64,000 nucleotides of DNA from Bryoerythrophyllum caledonicum (taxonomy: Eukaryota; Streptophyta; Bryopsida; Pottiales; Pottiaceae): the NCBI GenBank assembly GCA_963971425.1, contig OZ020515.1, forward strand, positions 9,564,291-9,628,290. The letters run 5' to 3'. The notes below the pieces were generated by a model. That model worked only from the letters and a program-made list of their open reading frames with translations, ran no database searches and was not told the origin of the DNA. This document shows positions 54,519-64,000 of the stretch, piece by piece. Position 1 is the first letter of the stretch; each line of letters starts with the position of its first letter. A program made the translations under genes and the position numbers.

Positions 54519-57115
54519 TCAAGTTTGCAACCTCCTGGCGTGGCTGAGAATGGCTGCTGCACCAGCGTCTTTAACAGCCTGGCTCTCACCAGCAGCACTT
54601 GCAACATTGGTTTCCTTGACAGAAACAGGCTCTGGTACATCCACCAGCCGCTCCATTGACGCTAATTGATCGTATGGTGCTATCTGCAATCAATATAACA
54701 CCATCAATGATGTTAACAAAACAACACAAGTTCACTCACACAACAGTTCTTGTAGTGAGAGTTTACTCACCTGACTGAAACCGTCCGGCCAGTTAATGGC
54801 AACAGCGTAGTTACCCATCGGCCTTATGCTCTCTGGCTCTATATTTTCAGCAATGTCAGTGTATCGTAGCTTCTGTTCACCTGACCACTCGTCCTGTATC
54901 CAAAAGAGGAAACTCAAGTAAGGTCCATCACTCTTAGACGGTAGACACAAACTTAAAAGGGCTGTAAGCTGCGTTAGATGTCCGGCTTGCTCCGAAACAC
55001 TTCTCAACATGTGCAGATACTAAAGACAACGTACAATGCTTTTTGCTGATCGATCGTTACGACGAACGGTGGCAGGGTGAAGCAAAAACTCTTCCGTTGT
55101 TCCAGGAACCTTGACCCGAATTGCGTTTGTAGCTTTGTCGTACATCACTGCTGTTGACACTGCAGGTGAAACATATCTTAGCTGGCTGAATGACTGCTTC
55201 CGTTTCAAGATCGTTCTGATGTTTGTAAGAGATTAGGAACCTAGAGCTAGAGAAGATCTTTTTACCTTGTTGACGTAGCTTAGCGCATTGCTGTACTAAA
55301 CAGACCCCAATATTTGAGAAGATCTCTGCAACTTGGCCTCGTGGGTCCACTACTACTTCTGGGTTGCCAGTATCTCCAGCTGCTGAGAGCTGTAACCGTC
55401 GACAGCAAGCACAATCAAAACCTTTCGGTCCAGAATTAATATGCTAGTGTCACCACATCTCCCACTAATTCCTAGATAACCAAGCCAAAAGTTGTGACAC
55501 AAAGAAAAGCTTGAGGATATCAGCCATGCGATCATACAAAAAACTTACTTCCGGTCTGATGGGTAGCTCGAACAGATGTGGAATGCCAAATTGCTGCACC
55601 ACCTGAACAAACAGCAAGCCAGTTTGTCAGCCCTCGGATAACCTCATTGCCCACTCTTATGCATGACTCTGTACATTATGCCAGATCATGGTTGACCAGG
55701 CATTAATAAGCTGGTATTGGAATGGCAGTGAGGAGTCACCTGGGCACCAGAACCTTGTCCGAAAGGATAGTAGCGCTTATCGTCCCCTTCAAAGAAACAC
55801 ATATTCTCCACAACAGCAACACACGGGACCTGCAAGAGCAATAGAAAGTGAGGCCCTTCTTTCCCAGTTTTCGCGAACTAGAATGGATATAAATGTTGAA
55901 TAAGGAACAGACCTTCAGTTTTGAGAACATGCGTACTCCCTTTGCCACATCTATGAATGCCAGCTTCTGGGGCGTCGTGACGATGACAGCTGCTGTCAAG
56001 GGCACCACCTGAGATCAAAGACAGACAAGAGTAGAAGTCATAACAGAGGAATTAAACCATTTTCGTCCCAATCCCAAAAGACACAATCACATTCTCTCTG
56101 CAGCACATTCTTGCGTCAGAAGAGATCTTGACCTGGCATAACGTCAGCTGAATATCTCCCGTACCCGGTGGCATGTCAATCACCAAGTAATCCAACTCGC
56201 CCCTGCAGCCAACCATTCTCTCTCAGCTTCCTGAAGACTAGAAACTTTCCAGAGCCGGACTAAAGAAACAGTAAGAGAAAGGCTAAACTTGCATAGGGTT
56301 AGCGCTCTACCAATCCGTGGTAGTGAGGAACTGGTTGATGACTCCAGAGACCATTGGACCTCTCATGATAGCGCTGCCCTGCCCGGCAAAGCCAAAGGAG
56401 ACTAGCTTCACTCCCAGGTACTCAGTTGGAATAATTGCTCTCGTCTCGGGATCCTGCAATTACAAGGAAAGAAGGCTAATAGCATCGACAATTGAAACTG
56501 AAAAACAACTCCAACCAAGAGTGAGGCAGTTCACTCACCATCTGCAATACCCGGACCTCCGGAGACACCATGGTTGGCAGGCTGGGTCCATAGACATCGG
56601 CGTCAAAAATGCCAACCCTTGCACCCATTTGCGCCAGAGAATACGCAAGATTCACTGCCACAGTGGACTTCCCAACTCCACCCTAAACAAGAACGCCAGG
56701 GTCAAAAACCATTACACCACCAAGCAGCAACAACCTGATCATGGTTTCTTTAAGCTACCTTGCAACTTGAGACGGCAACAATGTTGGAGACTCTCTTCAG
56801 ACCGGCAGGAACATCGTCTGCAATGAGCGGCTTGGCAGGTTGTGCAGTCATCTTCACATCAACGCCCTTAACCCATGGAATTGCAGATACTTTTTCCCTG
56901 GCTTGATTCTCAAACTGCTCATCAAACAACGGAACATACCCATGTCAGTACCTTCGCCTTGAATAGAGTCATTGTACATACTAGACTGTCAAGGTCATTT
57001 TACATACCATATCTTTCACCGGGCAAGCGGGCGTCGTGAGCTCCAGCTGAAACGAGACCTGCGAGGAGACAGAAGAATGAGAACCTAAACTCAAAACCCA
57101 CGAATGAGAAAGATG

Positions 57116-57160
<45 letters not shown>

Positions 57161-57658
57161 ATAGTACCTGGCCAGTGGCTTGATCAATAGAGAGCTCCTT
57201 GACGAACCCGCATGAAACGATGTCTGTGCCAAAATCCGGGTCGATAATTTGAGATAAAGCACCGAGCACATCCTCCTGTGCGCTCTCTGCAGACAACTCC
57301 GCTGCTGCAGCTGGCGCGATGGCGGACTTGCTCTTGCTCGCCGCGGACACAACCGCCACTCTCCTGGAAAGACATGTCCTCAAACCCGGAACACTACACG
57401 GCCTTCCTCTGCAAAAACAAACCAGCACCTCTCACTCAGGCACTGGGGTTGAAAACGTAAGAATTCACAGAAGAATTTTCAGAAGAAATGGCTGCCCTCT
57501 CGTAAAACCCACAAACAAAAGCCTTACACGGACGCGCCAAGCCTCGCAGGCAAGCAAGCAGAGGTCCTGGTCTGCAACTGGTGGTGCAAGGTGGAAGCCG
57601 GAGCTCGGGAGAGCTCCACCGCGGCCGCCACAGGCGTTACGAGCACCGCATTCGCCAT
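54519..57658 (-). CDS. HCF101: HCF101, plastid Mrp-type Fe-S cluster scaffold (570 aa, 14 exons)
   Basis: P-loop NTPase that carries [4Fe-4S] clusters to photosystem I and other plastid proteins (known for Arabidopsis HCF101). Exons (minus strand): 57658-57528, 57408-57168, 57058-57008, 56914-56759, 56682-56539, 56453-56311, 56202-56133, 56008-55913, 55829-55740, 55602-55549, 55389-55266, 55159-55035, 54893-54771, 54683-54519. All junctions are GT-AG and keep frame. Residues 1 to about 60 are Ser/Ala/Arg-rich, as in a chloroplast transit peptide. A DUF59/MIP18 domain follows ([16 protein letters not shown]). The deviant Walker A SSCKGGVGKST is split by intron 4. Further motifs: [43 protein letters not shown], and a C-terminal DUF971 with [14 protein letters not shown] and [19 protein letters not shown]. 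Cysteines in SSCK, ENMC and VQQC are kept. Length is close to the Arabidopsis protein (about 530). Introns are short (70-160 bp); intron 2 holds an AGT microsatellite. The gene looks fully functional. Confidence 0.95.
57118..57160. repeat. (AGT)n microsatellite in HCF101 intron 2
   Basis: About 14 uninterrupted AGT units (TAC on the coding strand) within 10 bp of the intron's 5' splice site. Confidence 0.95.
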
Positions 57659-57834
57659 GATTCCGAGACGAGGCAGCAAAACCATGAAGTCGGAGTCGAC
57701 TTACTGTCCATGGAACGCAATCCACATAAAACGGAAGTTGCGCCCATTACCGTCCCTGCTTTTGGACCCATGAGCGTCCCTCTTCATCCTCAATCTCATC
57801 TGGATGGATCTTTAAGTGTCGGGCATGGGTGATA

Positions 57835-58250
57835 TTAGTGACGGTCATGGGTGGTGTTAGTGAGGGTTACCGGTTATTGGTGGGTATCGGTGACGGGTTA
57901 TTGGTGGGTATCTGTGACGGGTTATTGGTGGGCATCAGTGAGGGGGGTATTGGTGAGTATCTGTGACGGGTTATTGGTGGGTATTAGTGAGGGGGGTATT
58001 GTTGGGTATCAGTGAGGGGGGTATTGTTGGGTATCAGTGAGGGGTATTGTTGGGTATCAGTGAGGGGGGTATTGTTGGGTATCAGTGAGGGGTATTGTTG
58101 GGTATCAGTGAGGGGGGTATTGTTGGGTATCAGTGAGGGGGTTATTGGCGGGTATCAGTGAGGGGGTTATTGGCGGGTATCAGTGAGGGGGTTATTGGCG
58201 GGTATCAGTGAGGGGGTTATTAGTGGGGATTAGTCAGGGGTTATGGGTGG
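57835..58250. repeat. Minisatellite, ~25 bp unit, upstream of HCF101
   Basis: Some 16 units of GGGTATCAGTGAGGGG plus a variable GTATTGTT, GTTATTGG or TTATTGGC linker. It begins about 175 bp upstream of the HCF101 start codon, so it may overlap the promoter. Local sub-blocks of identical units show recent expansion. 58250-60100 contains no gene I can support. Confidence 0.9.
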
Positions 58251-60179
58251 TGTTAGTAGCGGTCACGGATTATAGGTAAGTATTAGTGAGGGGTTATATG
58301 TCGATACTATTAAGGAATTATAGCAACTATTGTCAACTATTGTGATTTGTATTGATTTATTTAATTATACCGGTTGTATTGATTTCTCTCTTATAATAAG
58401 TGGCTAGTTGAGATCTGGTACATACCCGGGACGGGGTGAAGATTTGGCAATGCTGGAGAAGGTTTGGCAATGTATGCAAAAGGTTTTTAGATGTGGAGGA
58501 GGTCTGAAGCCGTTGGACCGGAGTTGGCGGCGAGGGAAGAGTAGGATTGTAGTTTCTTCAGTTTTAAGCATACAACAATTAGAGTTTCTTTGGATTTGTC
58601 GAGGAAATGCACAAGTGCGTCATGCTCACATCGGACGTTGCCAATGTGGTGTTGGATCTAACCGATTTTAGAGGATCCATCAAGCCTTGAAGCCTTAATA
58701 CATGTACACTTGCCCCATTGAGGACAACTTAGGGACTCTACTTGTTAAATACAAATGTTGTACCAATTTTTTTCTTACATATACCAATATTTTGATTACA
58801 AATTACACCAAAATTTTATGACAAATTTTACCAAAACTTTATGACAAATTTTACCAATATTTTCATTACAAATTATAGCAATTTAATCTTTTACTAGTTT
58901 TTTTACTAATTTTCATAAAGTTTAGTAAACAAAAGAGTAGTATTTTATGAAAAAGGCAATATCATCCTAAGCAATGGTTATTTTTGTACATAATTAATTT
59001 GCAATGGAGAATGTCTTAAAAATTTGGAAAATTCATGAAATTTATCTAGATAATAATTGTAATGCCTGAGAGATATCCATTGTGTCGAAACCATTGCATT
59101 CTTAATAAATAATGAAATCGGCACCAACTTGCTGAAAGTGATGTGTATGCAGTAATGTACAATAAGTGTATGGTAGTTTACGTAAGCAGTGGACAATGCC
59201 GATTGGAGTGGACAGAGGCACATACAATTATGAATTTTTGTCACGGTCTTCCTCATGAGTGCTCCCAACCATCCTAGGCGTCTTATTTTCTCTAGCACAA
59301 CCAAGCTAGGTTCTTGTTTAACCCGACATTAATGCGCTACCTCTCCTCGTTGAAGATGCGGTAGCTTTCACTTAGAGACGCCAGCTCCTTGTCCAAGTCC
59401 GTGCCCAAGTTCATCTTCAAGAAATCCTTGGAGATGACTTGAAGTTGTCCACATTGTCCACCCTGCCAATTTCCACAAAGAAGTGGAAGTTCCTCTCCGG
59501 TTTGCGAGGACATATTTGGGCCTTGCAATTGTATTTAGAGGCGCAAAGAAGTTTTATTTAGGCACGTCAAAGTTATGTTTGGGCTCCAATGTTCTCTTTA
59601 GGCTCGAAGAGACATCTTTGAGAGCATGTTGGTGTGTGTTTCTCCTTGTAAAATTGCGTGGTTTTGGTAGGGTTGGAATTTAGAGTTTTAGGGTGTAAGA
59701 TGTTGGATCAAGGGGTAAAGGTTTGGAGTATAAGGTTTGTAGTAACCATGGTTTTTTGTTTAATTGTGTGATTTTTGAGAACTTTGAGAGTCAATAATTT
59801 TGTTTTTTTAGGTTTCAATGTTTCATAAATTGTCGATTATGAGATAAGGTTTGCAAATTTTTTACATTGTAATATGTCGTCATGATATTAAGAGTAGGTA
59901 TGCAGTTGTGTCAAAAACCTTGAAAAACTTGGACAATCCGGTAAGGAAATGATGACTGAGTGAGCTCCAAAATTTCTGGTTAGGGGAGGAGATACTTAAT
60001 CTTAGAAGCAAGGTTGTAGGCATCAATAGGTGGCTGGCCTTGATGAGAACTCTCCACACATCTAATATCTGAGAGGAAGAAAAGGCCGGGGAAACAAAGT
60101 TAGCAAACCATGTTGGAAGAGGCTCACAAGCATCACATTTGGGGATTGAGGAGTGAACGTAAGATTTGTGTTAGATCTA

Positions 60180-61368
60180 AAATGTGTGTTTACTGAAAAG
60201 TTTGGAAGCAAGTTTTGGCACATAGATCTGGCTAGTTTCACGCCACAAGATTTGCCCTAGATCTGAAGGCTAGATACCGGATTTGCAGGCTTCCTAATTA
60301 GTCACCGCACCACCTCTGTCCCAGATAATTATTTCACATTAGTGCAAGAAGGGCGAGACCGGCGTGATTCCAAGACAACAACAACTCTCCACTGATCAAT
60401 ATCCACAACATTGGCAATAGATCTATAACTCACACTCCATAAATCAACAATCTTTGTCTCATAATTTTCTTTATTGATACAATCCAACAAGTTACATATA
60501 TCACTAGCAGTGATAGCAATAACCTAACCAAATAGAAGAAAACCTAATCCTAGATCACAATAATTATGAGTAGACACATAGAAATCTCCACATTCGCAGT
60601 AGAGCGTGGAAGTGCTGCATATTTTTTAAAGAAATTTTGAAGGCCTACGAGAGACACTACGGCATGCATCCGCCACTCTCAAACCTGCCAAGCCCAAGCC
60701 AACGTTAGTGCCTACAAACGTCCATCACTCTGCAACCAACACAACATATCGGAACCACATTACCGCACTCAACCAAGACTGGCCAACAACAACCACCTGA
60801 CACGGAGCCCCAAGTCCAACTAGATAGTTTGAAACAAGAACGTGCGACCTACAAGAATACCCAGGAAACTTGAGCAAAGAACGAGTGACCTGGGCAAACC
60901 CCCTTCAAAGACCCTCCCTAATCTAGCGACTTGGGCCCCTAAACACAAAGACCCTCCCTGACACAGAAACCTTCTCCAACACTTGAGCTCCGAGATATAG
61001 AGACCCCTAGCGACACAGATAGACACTCCAGCAACACTCGATCTCCCTACTCGATACAAAATCCCTCTCCAATACTCGACACTCAAATTCCGAGATACAA
61101 CGCCACTCAAGCTACCAGATACAACAACACTGAAGCTTCTAGACAGTGACACTCAGGCTCCTAATAATTGCGACACTCGGGCCCATAGACACATCGACCC
61201 TCCCCCCGATCCAACGACCCTCTCCTTTTTCCACAAGACCTACCCACCCTCAACTACCTCCTAGCCCAACGACCTTTTAATGCTCCCAACGACCTGCCTT
61301 TTAGAGATCTACCCCAACTTATTGACCTACCCCAACGTCCTTCTCATCAACGATTTTTCTCAAGCAAC
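60180..61368 (+). other. Probable 5' UTR of the LINE copy at 61369
   Basis: C/A-rich, T-poor DNA of the same composition as 7700-10500 upstream of the intact LINE, with AGATCT words in both (60190-60260 and 7536-7640). No long open frame. Membership of the LINE is inferred from position and composition only. Confidence 0.4.
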
Positions 61369-63057
61369 ATGCCTCAATCCACACCCACAACCAAGATGGA
61401 TGCCATAGACATTGAAAACTCCCTCCGAGATTTTACGAAGACCATAGAGACTAAAGAATTAGTCTCAATGGCAAGTGAAGGTCCAACCCCCCCAAAAAAA
61501 GCCAGAGGTAATTCTTCCACCCCTACCCAGGTTTTTGTCCCTAACCTCTCATCATTTTGATTCTGGTTGGGCTTTTCCACTATAGAAAAGCTTGCTATAA
61601 ATGTGGGGCAGGAGCCCTTGTTCAATGGAGAGAGTGTTATAGATATGATCACTCGTGGCGTTTCCAAAGAAGAACCAGAGGAGGCCGTGAGCACCATTGT
61701 AGCTTGTTCCAAGATCCCACAACTGCTATACTCTTCGGTGTACAACAACATCATTGAGAGCCAAGACTATAATCTTATCCAGGTACCTTTCAATATCCCT
61801 ACAAACCCTGTCATTGGACTTTCCTATGACTTTCATGTGACAATTAATTTCAAACTGCCACAGGATCCTATGAACCATGATAATGTGAAGAAACTTGCTT
61901 TAGCTAGACTTGAATACATGAAAATGCCATTAGGCACTAGCCAAATGGACCCCATTGCAGTCCTATGCAAAGGAGTCAAAAAAGAGGGACAAAAGGGTGT
62001 TTGGTAAGGTATCATCAAATTGCATGTTCTCGCGCCGGAGGTAGATGCTATTGCTCTCCTTAGAGGCATTCGTTACTTTATCCTACACTTGAATCCCATA
62101 AGACATGCCTCCTTAGGGAAAGTGTGCAAAACTTTCCACACGATGGCACGGAGGAATTTTCTAGTGCGAATAAAAAGAGAGACTCTCCAAGGTATTGTTG
62201 CTTACACCTTCTTCCAATATGTGGTGGCAAACAGTTTCTTGAGAAACTTGGAGTTTGAAATTATTGATGTGCAAAAGATATAGGAGGAATCATATGCCTT
62301 TATAGTCGCCTCAATCCCCCAACAGGCTAAAAAATTTAAGCTCCACCTGATTACCACATACTATTAGGTGATACTAGCAAGCGCCACAAGTTCTAGAAGC
62401 CTCTCCCCTGCTGATAGAGCCAAGATTGGACGCATTGACAATTACTCTCTCCCAACTTTCCATCCTTATGAGCATGGTAGAAACCATGGCTGCTATTTAC
62501 CAAGTCTTTAATGCAAAAATTGTAATCTCCCTGTGGTTCCACAGGTAGCGGAGAAGAAAGCACTATGGCAATGCCAATGTGCAATTCCCTAACCCCATCA
62601 TCTACGGCCAATTCCTACACAAACCTTCACTATTAGGTGACATCAAGTAGAGATTTCTTCCCACCGCCACAACCTAGATGGTGATGACCCACCATCCACC
62701 GTCTTATTGGAGAAATGGAGTTTCAATGACATCAACAAAGCACTCGTAAACACTGTGGCATCCCTCCAAGATACCCCCACTCCTATAGGCCTTACCAAGT
62801 CAGAAATAGCCTCTATTATACATGCAGGCAACAAGAGACTGTGCCAAGAGCTCTTCACCCTTAAAGAGGACATTATTAAGGATTCAAGGGCCTACATTGA
62901 CAACCGCACCAATGAGTTGTAGGCAAAACTTTCAAATGTTGAGCAGTTGATGGCCTCCGTATTTGATGGCTATGCAACAAATCACAGGATCACGGCCACC
63001 AACAATCTCAACTCTAGAGGACCACTCAAACGTGGATTGACGAAGGACTACGGCTGA
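61369..63057 (+). pseudogene. Diverged LINE ORF1 without 2A motif, broken
   Basis: Homologous to the ORF1 at 10901-12487: FWLGFSTIEKLAIN against YWLGYHAMNMMART; VKKLALARLEYMKMPLGTSQMDPIAVLC against VVLGMVKARLNEMKIPTGTGIGEPIAIFC; FEIIDVQK against FEITGVEK; and WSFNDINKALVNTVASLQ against LGFSDINSAVVNAVIAME. A clear ATG starts MPQSTPTTKMDAIDI, but the first 63 residues are unlike the intact ORF1 and contain no NPGP. In-frame stops include TGA near 61558, TAA near 62006 and TAG near 62281, 62365 and 62920, with frameshifts between. It ends at TGA 63055-63057 after a coiled coil. ORF2 is not visible after it, apart from a CT-rich tract (63095-63150). Confidence 0.8.
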
Positions 63058-64000
63058 AGATATTACCAATTTAGAACCACATGGATAAACAAGGTTGTCA
63101 CTCCTCTCTTCCTCTCTTCCTCTCTTCCTCTCTTTCCACTCTTTCCATGCACTCCCTTGTTCATCGGATTTGTGATATTTTCCAATGTTTTCTCTCTTCC
63201 TCACTATAGTTTGCTAGTTTATACTTCCGTGTTTACTACATTAATACTCCTCACTCCCCTCCAACTAGTTGTAAACTTCCAGAGCCATTACTCTCCCTCC
63301 GCTTTGCCTCCACAAGTGGTATGCCACTCTACTCTACTCTCTACAACTTACTCTTGCCTTACTATAGTCTCTACACCTTTCTTCCTAGCTACATCCTACT
63401 CTAGATACACTCTTTACCTAACTACAACACATGTATGTCTAGATACAAGACACAACGACATGACAATGTGAGCGATCTGAAAGCGTTTGCAGTGAGCAGA
63501 AAAGAAAGATATAAAATTAGCAAAAAAAAAATAAATATCAAAATGATCAAATCTGGATTTATACAACTAGTTTAGACTATCAAAAATTGGAAAATATATG
63601 GACCTATTCCCGTGGAACATTTTACTCATTCCCCCTTATGACGAATGTACATGATTTTTGAATCATTGGAAATTTCAAAGATAAACTATGAAATTTGGAA
63701 AAACAGAGGTCCCACTTGTGTGGAAAATGTCACAGATTTCCCCTTTTTGCAAATGTAAATGATAATCCTTTTGTCTCCGGGTTATTCTATCAGATGATAA
63801 ATTGAGGCGGGGTGGTGAAAATTGGAACAAATGAAACGGAAGACATATACACAACGTCACATTCCTGAAGTGGCATAAACATTGAATCTATAGATATATG
63901 ATTCAAAAGAAATATGCAAACATCATACGAGGCAAAGACAAAACACATCAATGCCAGCCAGTTGTATAACGACCAGTGTCATAGCAACATCTCTAGTTCT
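63058..64000. other. 3' flank of LINE ORF1 remnant, no gene
   Basis: A CTCTTCCT repeat (63097-63140), then T-rich DNA. 63590-63690 and 63695-63790 look like two diverged copies of one segment of about 100-130 bp (GGTCCCACTTGTGTGGAA against GACCTATTCCCGTGGAA). No coding signal. Confidence 0.5.

Overview
The window is nuclear DNA of a photosynthetic eukaryote of the green lineage, probably a streptophyte alga or an early-diverging land plant. Three things point this way: an intact 14-exon gene for the plastid Fe-S scaffold HCF101 (54519-57658, minus), an interstitial tract of plant-type CCCTAAA telomere motifs (23941-24075), and dense transposable elements of many classes. The species cannot be named from sequence alone. 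No organelle, bacterial or viral genome features are visible.

Layout. 1-4420: a two-exon partial gene (minus) with a ParB-like 'GQH' motif. A self-complementary palindrome (arm TTTAGCTCGA, one central base, complementary arm) lies in each of its introns, and a regular seven-copy array of it (period 51-53 bp) lies on its 5' side. 4420-7700: low-complexity DNA, two short-spaced palindromes of a second class, and a MITE-like element. 7706-10333: a long, stop-poor, low-complexity ORF of uncertain status. 10334-20752: a complete LINE. Its ORF1 has an RRM-like region, a coiled coil and an N-terminal 2A-like motif. Its ORF2 has a run of 189 glutamines, a canonical 2A motif, an APE endonuclease, a reverse transcriptase, an RNase H, a zinc finger and a C-terminal PD-(D/E)XK-like domain. 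Its 3' UTR is highly structured. 20753-24690: AT-rich repeats. 24691-25096: a nine-copy palindrome array with a 46-47 bp period, just upstream of a 943-aa DUF7869/transposase-like gene (25382-28213). 28510-31490: second-class palindromes, a GA microsatellite and a decayed 3' fragment of the same LINE family.

31500-54200 is a transposon graveyard. It holds at least five TTAA-flanked, CCCC-ended (piggyBac-like) non-autonomous elements; a 3.2-kb TA-flanked element with a broken DDE_1 (pogo/Tigger-like) transposase that abuts an EF-hand (calmodulin-like) pseudogene; a Tc1-type DD34E transposase pseudogene; a Ty3/gypsy pol pseudogene; and a 0.93-kb TA-flanked MITE. 54519-57658 is HCF101, followed by a 25-bp minisatellite. 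60180-63057 holds a diverged, broken LINE ORF1 that lacks the 2A motif.

Most noteworthy: (1) a dual-endonuclease LINE with two 2A-like motifs and a 189-unit pure CAA tract; (2) evenly phased arrays of covarying palindromes placed 5' of, and within introns of, only two genes in the window; (3) LINE 3' UTR stem-loops supported by compensatory changes between two copies.
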